This document shows positions 39,263 to 49,550 of a stretch of DNA of 60,029 bases, in pieces. Positions within the stretch are counted from its first letter, which is position 1, and the number at the start of each line of letters is the position of its first letter. The translations under genes and the position numbers were made by a program. This stretch comes from Bacteroidales bacterium OttesenSCG-928-M11 (GTDB taxonomy: Bacteria > Bacteroidota > Bacteroidia > Bacteroidales > Azobacteroidaceae), in assembly GCA_030265685.1 (NCBI GenBank), contig JAJDGO010000003.1:1-60029 (forward strand), written 5' to 3'. The notes under the pieces were generated by a model, which made no database searches, was not told the origin of the DNA, and worked only from the letters and a program-made list of their open reading frames with translations.

Positions 39263-40561
39263 TTATGTATTTTTACGAAGATCTTTTACGCGAACGGCTT
39301 TTCCTTCTTGTACAGGCAAAGAACCTTTTGAAACTAATTTCAGACGAGGGGTGAATAATAGCTCATCTCTTAATTCCCGGACAATTGTTTTTGTTAATCT
39401 TTGCAATGCAGGATAATCATCAGTGAAGAGATCGCTTAATTCTACTTCGATCAGTATTTCATCTCCGTTGTTGATAGTTTCGAGTGTAATTAGATAATTA
39501 CCTCCTAACTCTTTATATTGCATCAATATCTTTTCGATCTGTATCGGGAAGAAATTAACTCCGCGCAAAATAATCATATCATCGCTTCGTCCTTTGAAAC
39601 GAGCTATTCGACGATGAGTTCGTCCGCAGGGACAATCGCCTTCGACAAAACAAGTCAAGTCGCGAGTTCGATAGCGGATAAGTGGCATTGCTTCGCGATT
39701 TATTGTAGTTAGGACTAATTCGCCTATTTCGCCGTCGGGTACGGGTTGTAAAGTAATAGGATCGACAATTTCTGCAATAACATAGTCTTCCCAGATATGC
39801 ATACCGTTTTGTTCTTTACATTCGAAAGCAACTCCCGGTCCGTTCATTTCCGACATTCCAAAGCAGTTATACGCTTTTACGCTCAACATTTTTTCGATTC
39901 TCTTGCGTTGTTCTTCCGAATGTGGTTCGGCGCCGATACAAATCGTATGTAGTTTGGTGTCTCGTTTAGGATCGATGCCTTCTTCTTGCATCACTTCAGC
40001 TAAGCGAGTAGCGTAACTTGGAATAATATGTAGGCAAGTTGTTCCGAAATCCGAGATAAACTTAATCTGTCTTTTGCTATTTCCTGCTGCGGCAGGAACA
40101 GTCAAAGCTCCCAGTCGTTCGGCTCCATATTGAAATCCGAGTCCTCCGGTAAACATTCCGTAACCGGATGTGTTTTGAAATACATCCGAACTGCGCAATC
40201 CTACCATATACATACAACGAGCTACTTGTTCGCTCCAAGCATCAAGGTCTTTTTGTGAATGAACAACAACAGTTGGGTTGCCTGTGGTTCCGCTCGAAGA
40301 ATGTAATCGTACGCATTGATCAAGAGGGATTGCCACTAAACCGAAAGGATAGTTCGATCTTAAGTCTTCTTTCGTTGTAAAAGGAAGTTTGGAAATATCT
40401 TCGATGGATTGAATTAAATCAGGAGTAATTCCTTTTTCTTTCAATACTTGGCTATAGAATGGAGATTGTTTCGCTCGACTGATTGTTTCGCGCAAACGCT
40501 CGACTTGCAGCTTTTCCAATTTGCTGCGTTCTATGGTTTCAATATCTTTTTGCCAATACAT
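39263..40561 (-). CDS. paaK: Phenylacetate-CoA ligase (PaaK-like)
   Basis: LHSSSGTTGNPTVVVHSQKDLD, YNCFGMSEMNGPGVAFEC, RGVNFFPIQIEKIL. Confidence 0.92.
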   Translation of the reverse strand: MYWQKDIETIERSKLEKLQVERLRETISRAKQSPFYSQVLKEKGITPDLIQSIEDISKLPFTTKEDLRSNYPFGLVAIPLDQCVRLHSSSGTTGNPTVVVHSQKDLDAWSEQVARCMYMVGLRSSDVFQNTSGYGMFTGGLGFQYGAERLGALTVPAAAGNSKRQIKFISDFGTTCLHIIPSYATRLAEVMQEEGIDPKRDTKLHTICIGAEPHSEEQRKRIEKMLSVKAYNCFGMSEMNGPGVAFECKEQNGMHIWEDYVIAEIVDPITLQPVPDGEIGELVLTTINREAMPLIRYRTRDLTCFVEGDCPCGRTHRRIARFKGRSDDMIILRGVNFFPIQIEKILMQYKELGGNYLITLETINNGDEILIEVELSDLFTDDYPALQRLTKTIVRELRDELLFTPRLKLVSKGSLPVQEGKAVRVKDLRKNT

Positions 40562-40854
40562 TATCGGATATATGTTTATTTTGTTTGCAATTAAGTCGCA
40601 AATTTAAGCATAATTTTGTTAAACTCGCTTGAAATAAAGACAAAATATACTGAATCTCAATAAATTATTTCTATGTGCAAAATAAAAAAAGAAATAAATG
40701 ATATTAGATGTAAAAATCAATTGTATAAATTACTTAATAAAATTACAGTTGTTTTTTTGATCTTTAAGATAAAACTTCTTATCTTCGCAATGATTAATGG
40801 CTCTATGATGAATAGAATCAATTAGTTTGATGAATTATTAATTAAATTTAATGA

Positions 40855-41058
40855 ATGAAAAAGGACTGGATTATATGGTTTACAACCTTGTTTGTTTTGA
40901 CAATTGGGACAATGGTGCTATTTTATTTTTTTATGCCTGAACTTAATTGGTTGATTGCCGGATCATTGTTTTTTTTCCTAAATTTATTTTTTCTCTTTAT
41001 AATTCTTTGGATTGCTAAGAGATGGAAGAAAAAAGATACTACGCAAAAAAAAATATAA
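40855..41058 (+). CDS. Small two-TM membrane protein
   Basis: 67 aa, two hydrophobic segments, Lys-rich tail, flanked by a promoter-like TATCTTCG and a terminator. Confidence 0.55.
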   Translation: MKKDWIIWFTTLFVLTIGTMVLFYFFMPELNWLIAGSLFFFLNLFFLFIILWIAKRWKKKDTTQKKI

Positions 41059-41063
41059 TATTG

Positions 41064-41098
41064 AAAGCGGTTTCATGTTTTATTGAAACCGCTTTTTA
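41064..41098. terminator. Terminator
   Basis: AAAGCGGTTTCA / TGAAACCGCTTT stem plus T run. Confidence 0.8.
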
Positions 41099-41195
41099 TT
41101 TTCGAGTTTTTGTTTTCTTTTTCGTTCAGAAAGTCTATAAGAATAGAAATTCAGTTCAAAATATTGAAAGTGTTAAGAATAAGGAGAATTAGACT

Positions 41196-41813
41196 TTATC
41201 GTTGTTTTTGGAGCACTACTTCGCAGATCAGTTCTGCGGTTCTTTCCAGATCTAAAAGAGAAGAGTTGATGCAAATATCGTAAGAAGTACTCATCCCCCA
41301 TGTTTTATTGCTGTAGTAATTGTAATAACCGGCTCGTTTTTTGTCGGTTTGTTCGATAAGAGTTTGTGCTTCTTTATGAGTAATGTTTTGCATGGTAGCT
41401 ACACGCTGAATACGATCTTCTATATTTGCACTAATAAAAGTTGAAATTAGATTAGTATTATCCCGAAGGATATAATCGGCGCATCGACCAACAAAAATAC
41501 AAGATTCTTTTTCTGCAAGTTTACGAATGACATCGCTTTGTATTTGAAAAAGAGATTCGTTTGTTAGGTAATTTCCCGATGATACACCCATGTGTCCGGA
41601 TCGGAAACTATAAACATTACTGAAGAAACTAAAGCGTGACTTTTCATCCATTTGTTCAAAGGCTTCTTTCTCGATCCCGCTTTCTTTTGATGCTAAGAGT
41701 ATTAATTCTTTATCATAGCATGGGATTTCTAACTTTTGAGATAGCATTTCTCCAATAAGTTTTCCTCCACTACCCAATTGACGCCCGATGGTGATAATCA
41801 AATTATGCTTCAT
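41196..41813 (-). CDS. Cytidylate kinase-like family protein
   Basis: MKHNLIITIGRQLGSGGKLIGEMLSQKLEIPCYDKELI. Confidence 0.88.
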   Translation of the reverse strand: MKHNLIITIGRQLGSGGKLIGEMLSQKLEIPCYDKELILLASKESGIEKEAFEQMDEKSRFSFFSNVYSFRSGHMGVSSGNYLTNESLFQIQSDVIRKLAEKESCIFVGRCADYILRDNTNLISTFISANIEDRIQRVATMQNITHKEAQTLIEQTDKKRAGYYNYYSNKTWGMSTSYDICINSSLLDLERTAELICEVVLQKQR

Positions 41814-43162
41814 AGTCTATTTTGTTTGAATTTTGTTACTTCTGCCCAAACTAATCCGATAGCCAATAAGACTGATAGAAAGTCTGAAATCGTCATGCTG
41901 ATCCAAACTCCATTTGTTTGCCAAAAATTAGGTAATATCAAAAGAAGAGGAACTAGAAATAATAACTGACGAGTAAGGGAAAGAATAATAGCTCTTATTG
42001 GTTTGCCAATGCTTTGGAAAAAGCTGGAAGTAACCATTTGGAATCCTATTAAAGGAAAACAAAGGAATGTCCAGCGAAGACCAGGTACTGCCATGTCGAT
42101 TAAGTTGTTTTCGTTAGTGAAAATTGATGCAACAGCATGAGGAAATAGTTCTACTATCGTAAAACCGATCAACATGATAACTGTGGCATACAAAATAGTC
42201 TTCTTGAAAACAGCCATTACACGTTCGTATAGTTTTGCTCCATAATTATAACCGGCTATGGGTTGCATCCCTTGATTCAATCCCATAACAATCATAATGA
42301 AAAGGAAAGCGATACGATTTACAATTCCGTAAGCTCCGACAGCTAAACTTCCTCCGTGTGTAATAAGTTGACGGTTGATAAGAACTACTATAAGACAACT
42401 CGCAGCATTCATTAAAAAAGGTGACATTCCTATTGATAGAGAATCAAGAACGATCTTTTTTCTCAGGCGATAGATCCCTTTTTTCCAATGAATAAAAAAG
42501 TTCTTATCGTTAAAAAGGCGAAGTTGCCATATCAAAACAACAACTTGAGAAATAACCGTAGCAAAAGCAGAGCCTTGTATGCCCCACTTGAATCCAAAGA
42601 TAAACAAAGGATTCAGCACTAGATTGATAATTACGGTGTAAATAGTTGCCATCATGGCTTTTTTGGGATGTCCCGCCGAACGAAGAATAGCATTTAATCC
42701 GAGATACATATGGGTAACTACGTTCCCTAATAAAATGATTACCATGAAATCATGAGCATATGGCAACAGGTCGGGAGTTGCTCCGAAGAATGTAAGTATC
42801 GGATCCAGAAACAAGATGGTGATAATCGAGAAAGCAATCCCCATGATTAGGTTTAGGGTGAACACGTTTCCTAAAATATCATTTGCTGTCTTGTAATCTT
42901 TCTGTCCCATCCTGATCGAGAGTAGGGTAGAAGCTCCTACACCTACAAGCGAACCAAATGCGGCTGCTAAGTTCATTAATGGGAATGTTATAGCTAAACC
43001 CGACAAGGCTAATGGGCCAACTCCATGACCAATAAATATACTGTCGGTAATGTTATAAAGAGAAGATGCTGTCATGGCTATAATTGCCGGGACAGCATAT
43101 TGTTTTAGTAATTTGGTAGTACTTTCAGTCCCCAGAGTTAGAGGGGAATTTGCGTTATTCAT
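41810..43162 (-). CDS. MATE family efflux transporter
   Basis: 450 aa, 12 TM; YNITDSIFIGHGVGPLALSGLAITFPLMNL; overlaps the next gene by 4 bp. Confidence 0.92.
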   Translation of the reverse strand: MNNANSPLTLGTESTTKLLKQYAVPAIIAMTASSLYNITDSIFIGHGVGPLALSGLAITFPLMNLAAAFGSLVGVGASTLLSIRMGQKDYKTANDILGNVFTLNLIMGIAFSIITILFLDPILTFFGATPDLLPYAHDFMVIILLGNVVTHMYLGLNAILRSAGHPKKAMMATIYTVIINLVLNPLFIFGFKWGIQGSAFATVISQVVVLIWQLRLFNDKNFFIHWKKGIYRLRKKIVLDSLSIGMSPFLMNAASCLIVVLINRQLITHGGSLAVGAYGIVNRIAFLFIMIVMGLNQGMQPIAGYNYGAKLYERVMAVFKKTILYATVIMLIGFTIVELFPHAVASIFTNENNLIDMAVPGLRWTFLCFPLIGFQMVTSSFFQSIGKPIRAIILSLTRQLLFLVPLLLILPNFWQTNGVWISMTISDFLSVLLAIGLVWAEVTKFKQNRL

Positions 43163-43180
43163 TTAATGTGTAAAAATTCG

Positions 43181-43798
43181 TCAGGATTGTTTATTTATAA
43201 TATCTCTGATAGAGGAGGCTTTTTCATAGTCTTCTCTTCGAATGGCTTCGTCGAGTTCAATCCTTAACTCTTCCTTGGTCATTTTTTCGTAATCTGTTTC
43301 TTTGCTTTTTTCTTCTGTTTCTTTGGCGGATTCTGCTTCTATTTCATTTATCTCTTCGTAGTAAGATATATCCATATCCATATCCATAACAACACTCACT
43401 TGTTGCATAATCTCTTCGGTTGTAATAACCGGAGCTTGTGCCCGAATAGCCAATGCGATTGCATCGGAAGTGCGAGAGTCTATGTCAAAAAAGACGCCTT
43501 CTTTATTTCTGAAAGTAATGCGCGAGAGAAATACACCATCATCATACTTGTAGATAAAGACAGAGTGTATTTCAGCGTTGATCTTTTTGACGAAAGACAT
43601 GAACAAATCATGAGTTAGAGGGCGTGGAGGATTTAATCCTTCAAGATGAATTGCGATAGACTGAGCTTCGGGGGTCCCGATGATAATAGGCAGTCGTCTC
43701 GGTCCTTCTTCTTCAGCAAGGATCAAAGCATATGCTCCAGCTTGAACTTGGCTGAAGGTTACGCCGACAATCTTTAATGATACCGATTTCTTATTCAT
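43181..43798 (-). CDS. Bifunctional nuclease family protein (DUF151) with C-terminal UVR motif
   Basis: GAYALILAEEEGPRRLPIIIGTPEAQSIAIHLEG...RTSDAIALAIRAQAPV; ELDEAIRREDYEKASSIRDII (UVR). Confidence 0.9.
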   Translation of the reverse strand: MNKKSVSLKIVGVTFSQVQAGAYALILAEEEGPRRLPIIIGTPEAQSIAIHLEGLNPPRPLTHDLFMSFVKKINAEIHSVFIYKYDDGVFLSRITFRNKEGVFFDIDSRTSDAIALAIRAQAPVITTEEIMQQVSVVMDMDMDISYYEEINEIEAESAKETEEKSKETDYEKMTKEELRIELDEAIRREDYEKASSIRDIINKQS

Positions 43799-43801
43799 AA
43801 T

Positions 43802-44509
43802 TTAGTCTCTGCTTCCGAGAAATACCATAATATAATATAAGAGAGAAGCCAAAGAGCCTAAGGCAGCTACTACATAAGTATAAGCTGCTGATTTTAGAGC
43901 GTCTTTTGCTGCTGCATCGTTATATGAATTTGTAATGCCGGCTTGGTTTAACCAAACCAAAGCTCTCTTGCTCGCATTGATCTCGACGGGAAGCGTGATG
44001 AAACTGAATAAAGTAGTTATCCCGAAAAGAACAATCCCGATTAACAAAATAGTGCTTCCTAGCCCGCTTCTTCCATCTGATCCTAAGAGAATCATACCTC
44101 CCAAAATTAACCACATTACCCATTTGGAAGAAAACGATACTACCGGAACTAAAGCCGAACGCATTTTCAGTGGACCATACGCTTTTTGGTGTTGTATTGC
44201 ATGCCCTGTTTCGTGAGCTGCAACTGCTGCTGCCGCTACGCTATTGCTTGCGTAAACTCCTTCGCTTAGATTGATTGTATGGTTGGTAGGATTGTAGTTA
44301 TCTGTCAACATGCCATTGGTCGACAATACTTTTACGTTAGAAATATTGTTTTCTCGAAGCATCATCTCTGCAACGTCTTTTCCTGTCATACCATTGCTTA
44401 ATGGCATCTTGGAGTATTTCTTAAACTTTCTGGTTAAGTTCCATTGCACCAACCAACTTAATATGGCAATACCTATAAATATTACCCAATATAATGTATA
44501 TAAAGACAT
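43802..44509 (-). CDS. Membrane zinc metallopeptidase (YugP-like)
   Basis: AAAAVAAHETGHAIQHQKAYGPLKMRSALVPV (HExxH), multiple TM. Confidence 0.9.
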   Translation of the reverse strand: MSLYTLYWVIFIGIAILSWLVQWNLTRKFKKYSKMPLSNGMTGKDVAEMMLRENNISNVKVLSTNGMLTDNYNPTNHTINLSEGVYASNSVAAAAVAAHETGHAIQHQKAYGPLKMRSALVPVVSFSSKWVMWLILGGMILLGSDGRSGLGSTILLIGIVLFGITTLFSFITLPVEINASKRALVWLNQAGITNSYNDAAAKDALKSAAYTYVVAALGSLASLLYYIMVFLGSRD

Positions 44510-44588
44510 AATTTCTAAATTTTATAAAGCTTGATATTTACCCAAATAACAAAAATCGTGCCCCGAATGTTTATGGAGGACATAGTAC

Positions 44589-45866
44589 TTACTCTGCCGA
44601 ATCGTCGTAGCGAATGATTGTTTGTGCTCTATCTGGTCCTACAGAGACTATTTTGATAGGCACGCCCAAGTTCTCTTCTAAGAAAGACAGATAAGCGTTA
44701 AATTCTTCTGGAAATTCATTTTCGGACTGCATTTTTGTCATATCAGTCTTCCATCCCGGTAATTCGGCATAAATAGGAGTTAGGTTTTCATCAATGCTGT
44801 ATGGAAAATCTTCAACTTCTTTTCCGTTTATATCGTAGGCAACGCAGGCCTTGATGCTTTCGAAAGTGTCCATTACATCACTTTTCATCATGATAAGTTG
44901 AGTAACACCGTCTACCATAATTGCGTAACGGAGGGCTACCAAGTCAATCCAACCGCAGCGACGAGGGCGTCCGGTTACAGAACCATACTCGTTTCCGAAA
45001 TCACGCATTTTTTGTCCTACTTCATCGTGCAATTCAGTTGGGAACGGGCCGCTTCCTACTCGTGTACAATAAGCCTTGAAGATTCCATATACTTCGCCAA
45101 TCTTAGACGGTGCAATACCGAGTCCGGTAGAAGCTCCTGCACTTATAGTATTCGAACTTGTAACATAAGGATACGAACCAAAGTCGATGTCGAGCATTGT
45201 GCCTTGAGCACCTTCTGCTAATATTTTCTTATCTTCCGCAAGTTCTTTATTGACGAAATGCTCGCTATCGATTAATTTGAAACGTTTGATAGTTTCTATT
45301 CCTTCCATCCACTCTTTTTCTAATTGAGATAGATCGAAATCATAGTTCATTTGCTTTAATATAAGAATGTGTCGGTCTATCGCTGCTTTGTATTTCTGTT
45401 CGAAGTTTTGTTCGATGTCGCCTATGCGCAGTCCGTTGCGAGAAATTTTATCCGTATAAGTAGGGCCGATTCCTTTTCCTGTTGTTCCGATTTTTACGTC
45501 GCCTTTTTGTGCTTCATAGGCAGCGTCGAGAATACGATGGGTTGGTAGTATTAAATGAGCCTTGCGAGATATATATATACGTTTTGTTAAATCGTGTCCG
45601 GAGCGCTCTAACGCTTCCACTTCAGCTTTGAAAAGAGCAGGGTCTAAAACAACACCATTCCCGATGATGTTTATTTTGCCTCCTTGAAATATGCCGGAAG
45701 GGATAGATCGAAGAACATACTTTTGACCTTCGAACTCCAGCGTGTGTCCGGCGTTTGGCCCGCCCTGAAAACGGGCAACTATATCGTATTTGGGAGTTAA
45801 TACGTCGACTATTTTTCCTTTACCTTCATCTCCCCACTGTAAGCCTAATAAAACGTCCACTTTCAT
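44589..45866 (-). CDS. purA: Adenylosuccinate synthetase
   Basis: VDVLLGLQWGDEGKGKIVDVL, FQGGPNAGHTLEF, GTTGKGIGPTYTDKISR. Confidence 0.97.
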   Translation of the reverse strand: MKVDVLLGLQWGDEGKGKIVDVLTPKYDIVARFQGGPNAGHTLEFEGQKYVLRSIPSGIFQGGKINIIGNGVVLDPALFKAEVEALERSGHDLTKRIYISRKAHLILPTHRILDAAYEAQKGDVKIGTTGKGIGPTYTDKISRNGLRIGDIEQNFEQKYKAAIDRHILILKQMNYDFDLSQLEKEWMEGIETIKRFKLIDSEHFVNKELAEDKKILAEGAQGTMLDIDFGSYPYVTSSNTISAGASTGLGIAPSKIGEVYGIFKAYCTRVGSGPFPTELHDEVGQKMRDFGNEYGSVTGRPRRCGWIDLVALRYAIMVDGVTQLIMMKSDVMDTFESIKACVAYDINGKEVEDFPYSIDENLTPIYAELPGWKTDMTKMQSENEFPEEFNAYLSFLEENLGVPIKIVSVGPDRAQTIIRYDDSAE

Positions 45867-45965
45867 ATACACATAATGTTTTTGAGGTCAGACGAAATCC
45901 GGTTTGTTATTTAGCCTTTGTATGCTATTTGTTGTCTCGGATTTCATTTTTTCTTCTGATTGTTA

Positions 45966-46460
45966 TTATTTATTTTTTTGTTGATTCTTTATTTCTTTCA
46001 AGAGTTTCTTTTGTTCTCTTTGGCAAGAACTGCATACTCCGTAGATGTATACCGCGTAATGAGTTGCCGAGAATCCCCTTGTTTTTCTATTCTCGATTAA
46101 AGATTTTGTCGTGGGATCTCTATCTTCCCGAACTTTGCCGCAAGATGTACAGATCAGGTGGTGGTGAAAGTCGTTGTTGTATGCTCGTTCGTAAAAAGAT
46201 TGGTTTTTTCCGAATTGATGTTGAATGACGAGTTTATATTTGACAAGAAGTTGCATCGTGTTGTAGAGAGTTGCTCTACTTACTCGAAAGTTGCTATCGT
46301 TCATTGTTTGATAGAGCGTTTCCATGTCAAAATGTCGACTATCTGAATAGATAATGTCAAGTATGGCATACCTTTCCGGAGTTCTTCTGTGGTGATTCTT
46401 TATCAGATATTCCGTGAACTTCTCTTTGACAATCTCCTTGACTTTGCTTTCCTTTTCCAT
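45966..46460 (-). CDS. Fur family transcriptional regulator
   Basis: NHHRRTPERYAILDIIYSDSRHFDMETLYQTM; HHHLICTSCGKVRE; CxxC. Confidence 0.92.
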   Translation of the reverse strand: MEKESKVKEIVKEKFTEYLIKNHHRRTPERYAILDIIYSDSRHFDMETLYQTMNDSNFRVSRATLYNTMQLLVKYKLVIQHQFGKNQSFYERAYNNDFHHHLICTSCGKVREDRDPTTKSLIENRKTRGFSATHYAVYIYGVCSSCQREQKKLLKEIKNQQKNK

Positions 46461-46477
46461 CTCTGATTTGCAGCCAA

Positions 46478-46485
46478 CAAAGTTA
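46478..46485 (-). promoter_or_regulatory. -7 box TAACTTTG for fur/purA
   Basis: CAAAGTTA on + strand upstream of 46460. Confidence 0.45.
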
Positions 46486-46537
46486 GTGCTTTTTATAGAA
46501 TAAGAAAAATATTCAATTCATTAATTAAGTTCTTTAT

Positions 46538-47866
46538 TTATAATTTATCTACATAAAGTTGCATGTTTTCCAAGCGGATTGCTTTAATCTTAGTTCCGGC
46601 CTCGATGTATCCAAGATTGGAAACGGCATCGTATACCTCGCCTGCTATTATGATTTTGCCGGACGGACGAAGGTCTGTCATTGCAGTTCCTTCTTTGCCT
46701 ACTAGTTGCAGCTCTTCTTCGGTGACGCTTTCCGATGTACTCAAGTCGGTTTCTAATGCGATTTTGCGGAACATACCCTTCTTGCCTATTCTCGCCGACA
46801 TATATAGAATGAGAAAGATAGCAAGTAGTATTCCAGACGAAACGGTAATGAGAGAGTAGGAGAGGTCGGGTATGGTTACTTCCCGGAAGCTGAACCAATC
46901 GTTGTTTAGCATCGCAAATACTAACCCCATCCCTATTAATACTATTCCGCTAATCCCGGCGACTCCCATGCCTGGGGTAACGAATAGTTCAATCAGAATA
47001 AGCAGTATTCCGATAATAAACACCGCAATCTCCCAATTCTGAACCAAGCCTTCTAAATAAAGAGGTGTAAAATATAAGACAGCGGCGGTAATGGCTGCCA
47101 TTGTCGGAAATCCTATTCCCGGACTTTGCAACTCGAAATATATTCCCGCTACGATGATCATTATCAAGATCGCGCGGAAGGCATGATTTGTTAAGAATCC
47201 CATTAGTTTATCTACGATAGAGGGTGTATATTCCACGATCTTGTAGTCTTTGATGTCCAGCAGTTGTTCGATAACTTCTTGCTTCGTTTCGGCAATGCCG
47301 TCGCAGTATCCAACCTTCATTGCCTCTTGTGCCGTTAGGGTAAGTACTCGTCCTTCTTCGTTTATTTCGGGAATGTTAACTCGTTCGTCAACCATAGCTT
47401 CTGCTATCTTGGGGTCGCGACCTGTTTTTTCGGCTGTTGCTCGCATCATCCCCCGCATATATGATTGATATTTATCCGGCGCTTCGTCTCCCGAATCTCC
47501 TTGAACAACGGTGGCTGCACCAATCGTAGCTCCGGGCCGCATGAATATTTTTTCGCAGGCAATAGAGATTAGTGCTCCGGCCGAAGCGGCATTATTGTCG
47601 ATGAATACATAAACAGGTATCGGATTGTAGAGAATAGCTGTTCGCATCGAGTCGGCGTCGACCAATGTTCCTCCGTAGGTATTAAGCCGGATCAGAACAG
47701 CATCAACATTCAGTTCATTTGCTTCGTTCAACCCTTTGTTGAGGAATATGCGAGAGGTGGCATTTATTTCCGAATCGATGTTGATCTCGTAAATAGTCGA
47801 TTGTTGTGCGAATATATTTCCGATAAACAGAATCAGACTGATAAAAACAAGCAGATTTCTTTTCAT
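46538..47866 (-). CDS. NfeD family membrane-bound ClpP-class serine protease
   Basis: VDAVLIRLNTYGGTLVDADSMRTAIL, NNAASAGALISIACEKIFM, C-terminal NfeD beta-barrel. Confidence 0.92.
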   Translation of the reverse strand: MKRNLLVFISLILFIGNIFAQQSTIYEINIDSEINATSRIFLNKGLNEANELNVDAVLIRLNTYGGTLVDADSMRTAILYNPIPVYVFIDNNAASAGALISIACEKIFMRPGATIGAATVVQGDSGDEAPDKYQSYMRGMMRATAEKTGRDPKIAEAMVDERVNIPEINEEGRVLTLTAQEAMKVGYCDGIAETKQEVIEQLLDIKDYKIVEYTPSIVDKLMGFLTNHAFRAILIMIIVAGIYFELQSPGIGFPTMAAITAAVLYFTPLYLEGLVQNWEIAVFIIGILLILIELFVTPGMGVAGISGIVLIGMGLVFAMLNNDWFSFREVTIPDLSYSLITVSSGILLAIFLILYMSARIGKKGMFRKIALETDLSTSESVTEEELQLVGKEGTAMTDLRPSGKIIIAGEVYDAVSNLGYIEAGTKIKAIRLENMQLYVDKL

Positions 47867-48083
47867 GTTTCTTTATTAATAGGGATAACTTGATGCTTGA
47901 CAAAGGTACAATTAAAAATGAAAATGAAGTGTAGATGCGATCAAATAATTCCGTTTTCTCGATCTTCAAAATGAATATTTTAGTTAAAAGCTGATAAAAC
48001 GAATAATGAGGATATTGTTGTTTGTATGTGTTTTGTAATTCATTGTGTTTCAGTAATATCTATTTTGTGTAATGCTTGTCGGA

Positions 48084-48210
48084 TTGTCATTTAATGAGAG
48101 CGCCGTTTTCATTAGATGACAAGCTCGTTCTCATTAGATGACAAGCACCTTCTCATTAAATGACAATCTACCTCTCGTCTAATGATAATCTCGGTCTCAT
48201 TTAATGAGAA
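48084..48210. repeat. Dyad array B: six units of a different 17-nt imperfect palindrome, 22-bp period
   Basis: Cores at 48084, 48106, 48128, 48150, 48172, 48194, exactly 22 bp apart; spacers cgccg, gctcg, gcacc, tctac, tctcg; consensus TTCTCATTARATGACAA. Confidence 0.92.
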
Positions 48211-48341
48211 TTTGATGCTGCTTATACGTGGTAAATTTGACGAACTTTAACGCTTCTCCCAAAATAATATATAGCAGCTTTTATCTTGTTTGAATAAGTT
48301 GTATCTTTGTAGCAAATTAACTACTTAAATATAAAATTAAC

Positions 48342-49526
48342 ATGAAACGTTACTTTATTTCATTATTGATCATCAGCCTTTGCTTCCCGACATTCGCTCA
48401 GGAAGAAAAGAAAGAGGCGGAAGGTTTCGAGTTTACTACGGTAAAAGAGATTCAGATTACTCCGGTACAGAATCAAAATAGTTCGGGAACTTGCTGGAGT
48501 TTCTCCGGATTGGGAATGATAGAAGCCGAGTTGCTTCGCATGAACAAAGGTGAGCATATTCTTGCCCCGATGTATATTGCCCGTGTAAACTACGAAGGCA
48601 AAGCGAAGAAATATGTAAGAATGCACGGGGAAACAACTTTTGCTGCCGGCGGATCGTTTGCTGATGTTATCGATGGTATAAAAGAATACGGTATTGTTCC
48701 GATGGAAGTTTATCAAGGTTTGAATTACGGAGATACAATTCACCGTCACGGAGAGTTGGATGATGTATTGAAAGGATATGTCAATCCTTTGACAAGAAGC
48801 CGTAAGCTATCTACCGCTTGGTTCGAAGGATTTAAAGGTATCTTAGATGCTTATTTGGGCGAAGTGCCGGAAACATTTGTTTATCAAGGAAAAGAATATA
48901 CGCCTCATTCATTTGCTCAGTCTTTAGGTATTGTGCCGGATGATTATGTTTCAATAACTTCTTTTACTCATCACCCATTTTATAGTTCTTTTGCGATCGA
49001 AGTACCAGACAATTGGCGCTGGGCTTTGTCTTACAACTTGCCGCTCGACGAAATGATGGCTGTTGTTGATAATGCATTGGAAAATGGTTATACGGTAGCT
49101 TGGGCAAGCGATGTGAGCGAGAAAGGATTCAACCGCAAAGGTATTGCCGTTATGCCGGATGTTAAAGCCAATGAAGGTCCGGGATCTGATCAAGCGCATT
49201 GGTTAGGTATATCTCAAAAAGAAATGGAAGCTCGAATAGCCAATCTAACAGGCCCGGTTCCTGAATTATCGATCACTCAAGAAATGCGTCAAGAAGCATT
49301 TGATAATTTCGAGACAACCGATGATCATGGTATGCTGCTTTACGGAATAGCTAAAGACCAAAACGGATCGAAGTATTATATGGTGAAAAACTCATGGGGG
49401 ACAGATAGTCCTTACAAAGGAACTTGGTATGCTTCGGTGCCGTTTGTATCTTATAAAACAACTAATATCGTTGTTCACAAAGATGCTCTTCCTAAGGATA
49501 TAAAAAAGAAATTGAATATTAAATAA
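48342..49526 (+). CDS. Secreted C1-family (aminopeptidase C / bleomycin hydrolase-like) peptidase
   Basis: Signal peptide; VQNQNSSGTCWSFSGLGMIEAELLR; DDHGMLLYGIAKDQNGSKYYMVKNSWG. Confidence 0.92.
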   Translation: MKRYFISLLIISLCFPTFAQEEKKEAEGFEFTTVKEIQITPVQNQNSSGTCWSFSGLGMIEAELLRMNKGEHILAPMYIARVNYEGKAKKYVRMHGETTFAAGGSFADVIDGIKEYGIVPMEVYQGLNYGDTIHRHGELDDVLKGYVNPLTRSRKLSTAWFEGFKGILDAYLGEVPETFVYQGKEYTPHSFAQSLGIVPDDYVSITSFTHHPFYSSFAIEVPDNWRWALSYNLPLDEMMAVVDNALENGYTVAWASDVSEKGFNRKGIAVMPDVKANEGPGSDQAHWLGISQKEMEARIANLTGPVPELSITQEMRQEAFDNFETTDDHGMLLYGIAKDQNGSKYYMVKNSWGTDSPYKGTWYASVPFVSYKTTNIVVHKDALPKDIKKKLNIK

Positions 49527-49550
49527 AGCATAGTGTTGCTTTAGCATCGC

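Noticed and set aside
45755-46228. 157-aa plus ORF across purA/fur
   Set aside because: Antisense to two supported genes; no start context or motif.
48084-48210. Simple transcription terminator for nfeD or the C1 peptidase
   Set aside because: Located between two divergently oriented gene starts, repeated six times, and no T tract after the dyads.
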